A stretch of DNA of 64,000 nt, from NCBI RefSeq assembly GCF_004078635.1, contig NZ_RZNB01000002.1, forward strand, positions 248,001 to 312,000. Direction: 5' to 3'. This stretch comes from Labedella phragmitis (lineage in GTDB: Bacteria > Actinomycetota > Actinomycetes > Actinomycetales > Microbacteriaceae). Shown piece after piece: positions 44,397 through 54,667 of the stretch (within the stretch, counting starts at the first letter, position 1; the number at the start of each line of letters is the position of its first letter). The translations under genes were made by a program, and so were the position numbers. A model generated the notes under the pieces. That model was given only the letters and a program-made list of their open reading frames with translations. It did not search any database and was not told where the DNA came from.

Positions 44397-45527
44397 ATGC
44401 CGACCATGCTACCCATCGTGAAACCCGGCGCCGTGAGCCTTGCCGACGTTCTTCCGGATTCGGTCTCGGCTCTCGACGGTCGACGCGGGCGGCTGGGCCT
44501 GCCCGCCGCCCGGGCCGTCGTCGTGATCGTCGTCGACGGCCTCGGAGCCCAGGCCCTCGCGAATCGCGCCGGTCACGCGCGTACGCTCGTCGCCGCACGG
44601 GCCCGTTCGATCGACTCGGTGGTGCCGAGCACGACCGCCGCCGCCCTGACGACGATCCTCACGGGAGCGTGGCCAGGGGTGCACGGCCTCGTGGGATACC
44701 GCGCCATCGACCGCCGGAACGACCGCGTCGTCAACCAGCTGTCGGGCTGGGACGACCGGATGCTCCCCGAGACCTGGCAGCGAAGCCCGACCGTGTTCGA
44801 GGGCATCGCCGACGGACCCGTCTCGGCCGTCGCGGTGGGGCCCACGAAGTTCGCCGGCTCGGGACTCACGCGCGCGATCCTCCGCGGAGCCCCGTACGTC
44901 GGTGAGGACGACGTCGCCCGGCGCTTCGCGATCGCCGCCGAGCGCGCCCGTGCCGAGCGCACCCTCACTTACGTATACGTCCCCGAGCTCGACAAGGCGG
45001 GCCACAAGGGGGGCGTCGAGAGCTCCGAGTGGATGACGGCTCTCGAGTACCTCGACGCGGAGGTCGCGGTCCTGGAGTCGGCAGTGCCCCGGCGGACGGG
45101 GATCATGATCACGGCCGACCACGGCATGCTCGACATTCCGCACGACTCCCACGTGCTGCTCTCGCAGCACACCGACGTCATGGCGGGAGTGCGTCACGTC
45201 GCGGGGGAGCCGCGCTTCCTCCACCTCGGGCTCGAGCACCCCGACGACGCGCCGAACGTCGTGGCGGCGTGGGAGGAACGTTTCGGCGATTCCTCCTGGA
45301 TCACGGCGCGGGACGACGCGATCGCGGCGGGATGGTTCGGGACCGAGGTGTCCGTCGAAGCGCGCGAGCGGATGGGTGACGTCCTCGTCGCGCCACGCCG
45401 GAGGATCGCCTTCTATGACGACCGCCACGCGGACGACCCCGGACGCGGAATGGTGGGCCAGCACGGGTCTCTCACTCCCGAGGAGCGCTCGGTCCCCGTC
45501 ATCCGTCTCGGCGCCTGGCGCCGATGA
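44397..45527 (+). CDS. Alkaline-phosphatase-superfamily nucleotide pyrophosphatase/phosphodiesterase
   Basis: A 376-residue soluble member of the type I phosphodiesterase/nucleotide pyrophosphatase family. Metal and nucleophile motifs are visible: [14 protein letters not shown] (Asp), [21 protein letters not shown] (Thr nucleophile region), [13 protein letters not shown] (Asp/His) and [11 protein letters not shown] (Asp-His). There is no signal peptide, so it acts in the cytoplasm. The natural substrate is unknown. The ATG at 44397 is preferred to an upstream GTG; a weak GAGACT lies seven bases before it. It is divergent from parC and ends at a terminator shared with sepH. Confidence 0.9.
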   Translation: MPTMLPIVKPGAVSLADVLPDSVSALDGRRGRLGLPAARAVVVIVVDGLGAQALANRAGHARTLVAARARSIDSVVPSTTAAALTTILTGAWPGVHGLVGYRAIDRRNDRVVNQLSGWDDRMLPETWQRSPTVFEGIADGPVSAVAVGPTKFAGSGLTRAILRGAPYVGEDDVARRFAIAAERARAERTLTYVYVPELDKAGHKGGVESSEWMTALEYLDAEVAVLESAVPRRTGIMITADHGMLDIPHDSHVLLSQHTDVMAGVRHVAGEPRFLHLGLEHPDDAPNVVAAWEERFGDSSWITARDDAIAAGWFGTEVSVEARERMGDVLVAPRRRIAFYDDRHADDPGRGMVGQHGSLTPEERSVPVIRLGAWRR

Positions 45528-45532
45528 CACGA

Positions 45533-45568
45533 CACGGCCCGCGTCCGATCGCTCGGACGCGGGCCGTG
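45533..45568. terminator. Bidirectional terminator between the phosphodiesterase gene and sepH
   Basis: A perfect 16-bp inverted repeat (45533-45548 and 45553-45568) with a four-base loop, placed between two convergent stop codons (45527 and 45584). Confidence 0.85.
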
Positions 45569-45583
45569 GGTCTCCCGGTGCCT

Positions 45584-46615
45584 TCAGTCCTCGTCGGTGC
45601 GCGCGCCGAAGACGATCTCGTCCCACGACGGCATCGATGTGCGGCCCTTGCGGGCCGGCGGTGCCGGAGGCTTCGTGAGCTCGGGAGTGGGCGCGGGGGT
45701 CTCGTCGGCGTCGTCCAGCGGGATGTCGAAGAGCTGTGAGGGCGTGGCCGTCGGAGACGGAGCGTCGGAACCGCGGTAGTCGGCGGGCTCGCGCTCTCCG
45801 CGGCGCTTCCTCAGCGCTTCGAGGAGGTCGGCCGTCTGCGTTGAGGACGGCGTTCCGTCCTCTCCTCGATTGACGGCGGCCGCTGCTGCCGCCTTCGAGG
45901 AGGTCTGCGGACGACCGAACGCGAGCGGCTCGAGGACCGCGACGAGCTCGTCGTCACCCGTCGTACGCTCCACCTTGAACGCTCCGCTGTCGAAGCGTGA
46001 GTCGTCGTGCGTGTGTCGGTCCGGTTCGACGGCGCGGAGCCGGGGGATCAGGCCGTTCGGCATCTCGCCCTGCCGCGAGAGGGTCATCGCCTCCGAGTTC
46101 TGCGGCGAGAGGGTCTGACGCTTGGGCTCGAACGTCCAGCGGGCGTCGTGGTCGACCTCGCCGGAGGTGAAAGAGACCTTCACGATCCAGCCGTGCTCGG
46201 CGTCCTTCCAACTCGTCCAGCGCTCGCCCGTCGCCGAGAGCGACTCCAGTCGGGCTCGGATGGCGGCCCCGAACGTGGCTTCCTCACCGTCCGCCGCCTC
46301 GATCGGCGCGATGACAGGGACGCTGAGCGCCTGACCGACGATGTGCTCGCGTTCGGCGAGGACCGGGCGCTCGAAGCGACGGACGTAGTCGAGCGTCGCG
46401 CCCGTGAGTTCGGCGACCTCCTCGGCCGACATGCCAGACCGGATGTGGGCCTGGATGTCCTTCGGGCTGATGCGCGGGCCCGTGTTCTGCTCGAGACGCG
46501 GGGGACGCACGTACGAGTGCAGTACTTCGTCGATGACGATTCGGTACCGTTCGCCGTTCTCCGTCGCGGCGACGAGGGCCCCGTCTTCCACTCCGACGAC
46601 CTTCAAATCCTGCAT
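45584..46615 (-). CDS. sepH: Septation protein SepH (DUF3071 family)
   Basis: An actinobacterial FtsZ-interacting division protein. The 343-residue protein starts MQDLKVVGVEDGALV, followed by the DUF3071 domain with SPKDIQAHIRSGMSAEEVAELTG, a helix-turn-helix-like element, and FERPVLAEREHIVGQA. The second half is disordered and Pro/Ala-rich, ending in the conserved C-terminal motif SMPSWDEIVFGARTDED. In Streptomyces and mycobacteria SepH binds FtsZ and stimulates its assembly. GGAAGG precedes the ATG at 46613-46615. It is divergent from the DUF4193 gene. Confidence 0.93.
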   Translation of the reverse strand: MQDLKVVGVEDGALVAATENGERYRIVIDEVLHSYVRPPRLEQNTGPRISPKDIQAHIRSGMSAEEVAELTGATLDYVRRFERPVLAEREHIVGQALSVPVIAPIEAADGEEATFGAAIRARLESLSATGERWTSWKDAEHGWIVKVSFTSGEVDHDARWTFEPKRQTLSPQNSEAMTLSRQGEMPNGLIPRLRAVEPDRHTHDDSRFDSGAFKVERTTGDDELVAVLEPLAFGRPQTSSKAAAAAAVNRGEDGTPSSTQTADLLEALRKRRGEREPADYRGSDAPSPTATPSQLFDIPLDDADETPAPTPELTKPPAPPARKGRTSMPSWDEIVFGARTDED

Positions 46616-46811
46616 GTGCCTGCCTTCCAGGATCAGTTCCGGACGCCTCATACTCACACGGGATGACGCGGATTTCAGGGAATAGCGATGGCGTGCCGGA
46701 AGTTGATCAGGAAGCGCGGTCGGAGGCCGGCACATCGGTTTGCTATTCGCAGTCGATTGATGCAGACTGACGCCGCGATTTCACTGGACTACACAGCAGA
46801 TTTGGACGGGT

Positions 46812-47105
46812 ATGGCAACCGATTACGACGCCCCGCGGAAGACCGAAGACGACTCAGAGTCGATCGAGGCCCTCAAGGAGCGCGTTCCTGACAAGATGTC
46901 GGGCGCCGTCGACGTCGAGGATGCGGACAACCCCGGCGGTTTCGACCTGCCGGGCGCGGACCTCTCCGACCTCGACCTCGACGTGGTCGTCCTCCCGCCG
47001 CAGGCCGATGAGTTCACGTGCGTCAACTGCTTCCTGGTCAAGCACCGATCGCAGTTCGACCACGAGACGAAGCTCGGCCCGATGTGCGCGGAGTGCGCCG
47101 CCTGA
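46812..47105 (+). CDS. DUF4193-family zinc-ribbon protein
   Basis: A 97-residue protein: an acidic N-terminal half (MATDYDAPRKTEDDSESIE; DLDLDVVVLPP) and a zinc ribbon CVNCFLVKHRSQF...GPMCAECA at the C-terminus. This is the strictly actinobacterial DUF4193 family, usually next to sepH and dut; its function is not known. The 196-bp gap to sepH must hold divergent promoters, but no strong -10 was found. Its stop lies two bases from the stop of the convergent DUF3093 gene. Confidence 0.92.
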   Translation: MATDYDAPRKTEDDSESIEALKERVPDKMSGAVDVEDADNPGGFDLPGADLSDLDLDVVVLPPQADEFTCVNCFLVKHRSQFDHETKLGPMCAECAA

Positions 47106-47107
47106 CG

Positions 47108-47563
47108 TCACTCTCTCGAAGCGACAGCCCCGATCAACTCGGAAACGAGCCGGTCGGGGCTTCTCGTTGAGACGAGCCAGTACGGCGTCGGGTCGGCCGG
47201 ATCCGACAGGTGGACACGCACGAGCCCGTCGACTCCGCCCCGCAGGAGGAGGAACGCCCGGGCATCGAGTCGCGGTCCGCGTTCGGCCGTCGCCTCGGCA
47301 CCCGTGAAGGCCGTCGCACCCGCGACGTAGCGCAACTCGATACTCGCTCGACCCGCTCGGAACGAGTCGTCGCTCACCTCGACCGGGGCGCCCGCGACCA
47401 CGTAGAGCACCACGCACGCAGCGTAGAGGGCGACCCCGACGACGATCCCGACGGTCCACGAGAGCGGCGCGAAGACGAGCGCACTCGCGGGGATGACGAG
47501 GAGAGCCGCGATCAGGATCCATCGCGCCGGCCAGAGTCTTTCGCGATACCGCACCGCACCCAC
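47108..47563 (-). CDS. DUF3093-family membrane protein
   Basis: A 151-residue protein beginning MGAVRYRERLWPARWILIA. Two close membrane helices (about residues 14-57) are followed by a soluble beta-rich part with VEVSDDSFRAGRASIELRYV and DARAFLLLRGGVDGLVRV, and a tail ending YWLVSTRSPDRLVSELI. This matches the actinobacterial DUF3093 family, whose function is unknown and which is regularly divergent from dut. The GTG at 47561-47563 has no visible ribosome-binding site. Confidence 0.88.
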   Translation of the reverse strand: MGAVRYRERLWPARWILIAALLVIPASALVFAPLSWTVGIVVGVALYAACVVLYVVAGAPVEVSDDSFRAGRASIELRYVAGATAFTGAEATAERGPRLDARAFLLLRGGVDGLVRVHLSDPADPTPYWLVSTRSPDRLVSELIGAVASRE

Positions 47564-47582
47564 TTCGTTCGATGTTCTGCAC

Positions 47583-47588
47583 TACCCT
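47583..47588 (+). promoter_or_regulatory. -10 element TACCCT for leaderless dut
   Basis: TACCCT, the six bases CGACAC, then GTG at 47595. The start is also supported by the protein, since MTESVDVLIIAPELP is a normal dUTPase N-terminus. Confidence 0.6.
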
Positions 47589-47594
47589 CGACAC

Positions 47595-48050
47595 GTGACC
47601 GAAAGCGTTGACGTTCTCATTATCGCGCCGGAACTCCCGAGCTACGCACATCCGGGCGACGCGGGGGCGGACCTCCGCTCGGCCGAATCGCTCCGGCTCG
47701 AGCCCGGGGAACGGGCGCTCGTGGGCACGGGTGTGTCGATCGCGTTGCCCGACGGCTTCGCCGCGTTCGTCGTCCCGCGCAGCGGGCTCGCGACGAAGCA
47801 CGGCATCACGATCGTCAACTCGCCCGGTACGGTCGATGCCGGATACCGCGGCGAGATCAAGGTCACGCTGCTCAACACGGACTCCCGAGAACCGTATGAC
47901 ATCGCCGTGGGTGACAGGATCGCCCAGATGATCGTCATGCCGGTCACCCGGGCACGCTTCGTTCCGGTCGAGACCCTCCCGGGCAGCGCCCGGGGTGAGG
48001 GCGGTTTCGGCTCGAGCGGGTACGGCACGCAGACAGGAGCAACACGGTGA
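47595..48050 (+). CDS. dut: dUTP diphosphatase (trimeric)
   Basis: Hydrolyses dUTP to dUMP, limiting uracil in DNA and feeding thyA. The 151-residue protein has the five trimeric-dUTPase motifs: HPGDAGADLRSAE, VPRSGLATKHG, GTVDAGYRGEIKVTLLN, VGDRIAQMIVMPV and the C-terminal GEGGFGSSGYGTQ. The GTG at 47595 is leaderless by promoter spacing; the longer upstream reading overlaps the divergent gene. Its stop overlaps the start of the DUF3710 gene (GTGA), so the block dut-DUF3710-DUF3159 is an operon. Confidence 0.97.
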   Translation: MTESVDVLIIAPELPSYAHPGDAGADLRSAESLRLEPGERALVGTGVSIALPDGFAAFVVPRSGLATKHGITIVNSPGTVDAGYRGEIKVTLLNTDSREPYDIAVGDRIAQMIVMPVTRARFVPVETLPGSARGEGGFGSSGYGTQTGATR

Positions 48051-48742
48051 AGCGCAAGAAGAAGACCACGGAACTCGACGCCACGAGCGTCGAGACGGTG
48101 GAGCCGACGGATGACGTCGTCGACGAGATCGCCGCGTCCGGCGACGAGCCCGACCCCGAGCTCGATGCGAAATCGGGTCCGGAGGACCGCGCCGAGAACG
48201 GGCCGTTCGACGAGGCCGAGGCCAATGCGGTCCGCCCCTACATCGACCTCGGCGGCGTGAAGATCCTGCCGAGGGAGGGCCTGAACCTGCGCCTCGAGGT
48301 CGAGGAGAGCTCGAAGCGCATCGTCGCGGTCGGACTCGACTACGCGGGATCCACGCTGCAGGTGCAGCCTTTCGCTGCGCCGCGTTCGACGGGCCTCTGG
48401 CACGAGACGCGCACGCAGATCGTCGATCAGATCACCCGGCAGGGCGGCACGGTCACCGAGGTCGACGGCCCCTTCGGGCCCGAGTTGCGCGCTGAAGTGC
48501 CGGTCGCGTCGGCCGACGGCACGGGCGCGACGAGTCGCACCGCCCGGTTCGTCGGCGTCGACGGGCCGCGCTGGTTCCTCCGCGGTGTGATCGCGGGTGC
48601 CGGCACGACGTCTCCCGATGCCGCCGAGCAGATCGAGGACCTCTTCCGCAGCGTCGTCGTCGTGCGCGGTACGCAGCCGATGCCTCCGCGGGATCTCATC
48701 CCGCTGAAGATGCCGGCATCGGCCGACGCCGCCGAGAAGTAG
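48047..48742 (+). CDS. DUF3710-family protein
   Basis: A 231-residue cytoplasmic protein: a charged, acidic N-terminal tail (KRKKKTTELDATSVE and following), then the DUF3710 domain with YIDLGGVKILPREGLNLRLEVEE, VQPFAAPRSTGLWHETR and RFVGVDGPRWFLRGVIAG. The family is confined to actinobacteria and follows dut; its function is unknown. The GTG start overlaps the dut stop, and the next gene begins two bases after its own stop. Confidence 0.92.
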   Translation: MKRKKKTTELDATSVETVEPTDDVVDEIAASGDEPDPELDAKSGPEDRAENGPFDEAEANAVRPYIDLGGVKILPREGLNLRLEVEESSKRIVAVGLDYAGSTLQVQPFAAPRSTGLWHETRTQIVDQITRQGGTVTEVDGPFGPELRAEVPVASADGTGATSRTARFVGVDGPRWFLRGVIAGAGTTSPDAAEQIEDLFRSVVVVRGTQPMPPRDLIPLKMPASADAAEK

Positions 48743-48744
48743 CG

Positions 48745-49485
48745 GTGGCCGAGCAAGCGGATGCCGCAGAGCCGCGGTCTGAGGACGACGCGCGTAAGCG
48801 ACTCGAGGGCGCAGCGCGAGCCTCGGGGATCGGGCGGCTCTCGGAGTCGGAATCCCTCGACGGTCGTGCCGTGCTCGCCGCCATCGGGGGCCTGCGTGGC
48901 ATCGCGGAGGCGATGCTCCCTGGTCTCGTCTTCCTCGTGGCGTTCACGCTGACGAAGGATCTCGTCCTCTCGATCGTCGTGCCCGTCGTCGTCGGTGTCC
49001 TCTTCATCGCCGTCCGGGCGATCCAGCGTCAGCCGGCGGCGCCCGCGATCGGCGGCCTCCTCGGGATCGCCCTCTCGGCGGTCCTCGCGCTGCTCAACAA
49101 TCGTCCGGAGGACTACTACGTCCCCGGCTTCTGGACGAACGGCGCGTACCTCGCCGTGCTTCTCGCCTCCGTCCTCGCGGGCTGGCCCCTCATCGGCGTG
49201 ATCGCCGGTCTGCTCGCCGGCACGGGTTCCACCTGGCGCTCCGACGTCCGGTTGCGCCGGATCTACGCTGCCCTGACGCTCGCGTGGTGCGGCCTCTTCG
49301 CCCTCCGCCTCATCGTGCAACTCCCTCTCTACTTCTCCGGATCGATCGAGGCCCTCGGCACGACGCGCCTCGTCATGGGGGTCCCGCTCTACGCCCCGGT
49401 GCTCGTCGTGACGGTGCTCGTCATCCGTTCGGTCCTTCGTCGGAGCGCGAGTCCGACGGACCGGGCGGGGTCGGACCTGCGGTAG
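48745..49485 (+). CDS. DUF3159-family membrane protein
   Basis: A 246-residue integral membrane protein of the DUF3159 family. After a charged N-terminal tail come about six helices, with conserved loop sequences RGIAEAMLPGLVFLVAF, FWTNGAYLAVLLASVLAGWP and TWRSDVRLRRIYAALTLAWC. The function is unknown; the family is the usual third member of the actinobacterial dut operon. GTG start two bases after the previous stop. A perfect palindrome begins two bases after its stop codon. Confidence 0.91.
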   Translation: MAEQADAAEPRSEDDARKRLEGAARASGIGRLSESESLDGRAVLAAIGGLRGIAEAMLPGLVFLVAFTLTKDLVLSIVVPVVVGVLFIAVRAIQRQPAAPAIGGLLGIALSAVLALLNNRPEDYYVPGFWTNGAYLAVLLASVLAGWPLIGVIAGLLAGTGSTWRSDVRLRRIYAALTLAWCGLFALRLIVQLPLYFSGSIEALGTTRLVMGVPLYAPVLVVTVLVIRSVLRRSASPTDRAGSDLR

Positions 49486-49486
49486 C

Positions 49487-49510
49487 ATTTATCTCGACAT
49501 CGAGATAAAT
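49487..49510. promoter_or_regulatory. Perfect 24-bp palindrome upstream of acnA, operator-like
   Basis: Arms of 11 bases (ATTTATCTCGA and its exact complement) surround a central CA. The A/T-rich ends stand out in this high-GC region. Position: 2 bp after the DUF3159 stop and about 124 bp before acnA. The geometry fits a dimeric regulator (for example MarR- or TetR-type); no T-run follows, so a terminator is less likely. The regulator is not identified. Confidence 0.7.
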
Positions 49511-49633
49511 CGCGGTTCGATCGAGCGGCACCGGAGTCGGCACGGAAGTTAGGTCCTCCTTGCTAGCCGGGGGCGCTCGGGGAATCCAAGATTGACATGA
49601 GCGCGCCGACGGCGCCGACGAAGGAGAGGCATC

Positions 49634-52477
<2,844 letters not shown>

Positions 52478-52497
52478 CCCCGGGTCCGTCGAGTACC

Positions 52498-52535
52498 ACG
52501 GCGACCGGTTCCGCGCGAGCGGGGCCGGTCGCCGT
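52498..52535 (+). terminator. Terminator after acnA
   Basis: An 11-bp perfect stem (52498-52508 and 52525-52535) with a GC-rich loop followed by TTTCGTT. It separates acnA from dxs, which has its own -10-like TAGAGT at 52557-52562. Confidence 0.8.
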
Positions 52536-52556
52536 TTCGTTGTCCGCCGCTCTGCG

Positions 52557-52562
52557 TAGAGT
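52557..52562 (+). promoter_or_regulatory. Candidate -10 element TAGAGT of dxs
   Basis: TAGAGT fits TANNNT and lies just after the acnA terminator. Transcription would start near 52569, about 30 bases before the dxs ATG. Confidence 0.45.
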
Positions 52563-52598
52563 GGAGGGACCGACCGACGAGTGGAAGCGAGGGACGGC

Positions 52599-54578
52599 AT
52601 GGCACTTCTCGACGGCATCGGCGGTCCGCGCGACCTCGACCGGCTGAGTCCCCGTCAGCTGGACGAGCTGGCCCGGGAGATCCGACGCTTCCTCGTCGCA
52701 GAGGTGTCGAGGACGGGCGGCCACCTCGGACCCAATCTCGGAGTCGTCGAGCTGAGCATCGCCCTCCACCGTGTGTTCGACTCGCCCCGGGACGCGATCG
52801 TTTTCGACACCGGTCACCAGTCGTACGTGCACAAGCTGCTCACGGGACGGCAGGACTTCTCAGCCCTCCGTCAGCGCGGGGGGCTCGCAGGGTACCCGCA
52901 GCGCTCCGAGTCGGAGCACGACATCGTCGAGAGCTCGCACGCCTCGAGCTCCCTCTCCTGGGCCGACGGCATCTCCCGTGCCTTCACCATGACGGGCCAG
53001 GACGACCGCACGGTCGTCGCGGTGGTGGGAGATGGTGCCCTCACCGGCGGGATGACGTGGGAAGCGCTCAACAACATCAGCGACGACAACACCCGTCGTC
53101 TCGTCATCATCGTCAACGACAACGGTCGCTCCTACGCCCCGACCATCGGCGGCATGGCGCGCTTCCTCAACGACGTCAGGGTGCGGAAGACGTACCGATC
53201 CCTGCACCGATCGAGCGAGCAGGTCTTCGCGCGGTTCGGCGCTCCGGGTCGGGCCATCTACCGCGGCGTCCGCGGCGGTGCCCACGGCTTCCTCTCGCGG
53301 TTCGCCAACAACGAGGCGCTGTACTCCAACCTCGACATCAAGTACCTCGGCCCGGTCGACGGGCACGACATGACGGCGCTGCAGGAGGTGCTCACCCAGG
53401 CTCGCGACTTCGGCGGACCGGTCATCGTGCACGCGATCACGGAGAAGGGGCGCGGTTACGAGCCGGCACGCCGCGACGTCGCCGATCAGTTCCACGCCGT
53501 CGGCAAGATCGATCCCGAGTCCGGAGAGCCGCTCGACACCGGCGCCGGGCTGTCGTGGACCGACGTCTTCGGCGAGTCGCTCGTGCGCCTCGCCGCGTCG
53601 AACGAGCGTCTCGTGGGCATCACCGCCGCGATGCTCAGGCCGACCGGGCTCCACCGGATGGCCGAGCGCTTTCCCGAACGCGTCCTCGACGTCGGGATCG
53701 CCGAGCAGCATGCCGTCACGTCGGCGGCCGGGCTCGCGTTCGGCGGGATGCACCCGGTCGTCGCCGTCTACGCGACCTTCATGAACCGAGCGTTCGACCA
53801 GACCCTGCTCGACGTGGCCCTTCACAACGCCGGCGTCACCTTCGTGCTCGATCGTGCCGGCGTCACCGGTCCCGACGGGCCGAGCCACCACGGTGTGTGG
53901 GACCTCGCGCTCCTCCAGTCCGTTCCCGGTATCCGCATCGCCGCTCCGCGTGACGGTGCACGCCTCACCGAGGAGCTCGGCGAGGCCGTCGCGATCGATG
54001 ACGGCCCCACCGTCCTGCGGTTCCCGAAGGGGGAGGCGGGGGAGGACATCCTCGCTGTCGAGAGGATCGCCGGGGGCGTCGACGTGCTCGCGCGGTCGAG
54101 CGGTAAGGACGTGCTCATCGTCGCCGTCGGCCCGTTCGCCCGATTGGGGCTCGACGTCGCCCGTCTTCTCGAGGCCCACGGCATCGGGGCGACGGTCGTC
54201 GATCCGCGCTGGGTCGTCCCGGTCCCGGAGGCGGTTGTCGAGCTCGCCGCGGCGCACCGGCTCGTGATCACGCTCGAGGACGGCATCCGGGTCGGAGGAA
54301 TCGGCACGAGGGTCCGGCAGGATCTGCGTGCGGCCGGCATCGATACGCCCGTCGACGAGCTCGGCCTCCCGGACCGTTTCCTGTCGCACGCGTCACGCGG
54401 TGAGATCTTGGAGGAGGTCGGTCTCTCCGCTCGAGCGATCGCGCGCGGGGTCGTCTCTCAAGTCCTCGGGACCCGCATCCCGGTCGCGCGTCCCCTCGCC
54501 GACGTGGGCGACGACGGAGAGGTCAACGCCGACCGGTTCGACGGCATCGGGGCGTCCCCGGACGAGCAGCACTCCTAG
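52599..54578 (+). CDS. dxs: 1-deoxy-D-xylulose-5-phosphate synthase
   Basis: Condenses pyruvate and glyceraldehyde-3-phosphate, the first step of the MEP isoprenoid pathway. The 659-residue thiamine-diphosphate enzyme has HLGPNLGVVELSIALH with the conserved His, FDTGHQSYVHKLLTGR, the ThDP motif GDGALTGGMTWEALNN and the C-terminal transketolase domain (DVGIAEQHAVTSAAGLAF). The start ATG at 52599 gives MALLDGIGGPRDL, a usual beginning. The length and motifs are complete. No other MEP genes are in the window. Confidence 0.97.
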   Translation: MALLDGIGGPRDLDRLSPRQLDELAREIRRFLVAEVSRTGGHLGPNLGVVELSIALHRVFDSPRDAIVFDTGHQSYVHKLLTGRQDFSALRQRGGLAGYPQRSESEHDIVESSHASSSLSWADGISRAFTMTGQDDRTVVAVVGDGALTGGMTWEALNNISDDNTRRLVIIVNDNGRSYAPTIGGMARFLNDVRVRKTYRSLHRSSEQVFARFGAPGRAIYRGVRGGAHGFLSRFANNEALYSNLDIKYLGPVDGHDMTALQEVLTQARDFGGPVIVHAITEKGRGYEPARRDVADQFHAVGKIDPESGEPLDTGAGLSWTDVFGESLVRLAASNERLVGITAAMLRPTGLHRMAERFPERVLDVGIAEQHAVTSAAGLAFGGMHPVVAVYATFMNRAFDQTLLDVALHNAGVTFVLDRAGVTGPDGPSHHGVWDLALLQSVPGIRIAAPRDGARLTEELGEAVAIDDGPTVLRFPKGEAGEDILAVERIAGGVDVLARSSGKDVLIVAVGPFARLGLDVARLLEAHGIGATVVDPRWVVPVPEAVVELAAAHRLVITLEDGIRVGGIGTRVRQDLRAAGIDTPVDELGLPDRFLSHASRGEILEEVGLSARAIARGVVSQVLGTRIPVARPLADVGDDGEVNADRFDGIGASPDEQHS

Positions 54579-54608
54579 CGGTTCGGTCGCCGCCGAGACG
54601 GGGCGGCG

Positions 54609-54652
54609 GAACGACGAGGGGCCCGGCCGTGGCGGCCGGGCCCTCGTCGTTC
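54609..54652. terminator. Bidirectional terminator between dxs and fadB
   Basis: A long GC-rich stem (about 20 bp with a single bulged G) around a short loop lies between the convergent stops of dxs (54578) and fadB (54668). Confidence 0.8.
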
Positions 54653-54667
54653 AGGCGGTTCGATCGC

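Noticed and set aside
49538-49570. An iron-regulator (IdeR/DtxR) box before acnA, suggested by GTTAGGTCC..TTGCTAGCC.
   Set aside because: Only short pieces match the 19-bp TTAGGTTAGGCTAACCTAA consensus and the symmetry is wrong.
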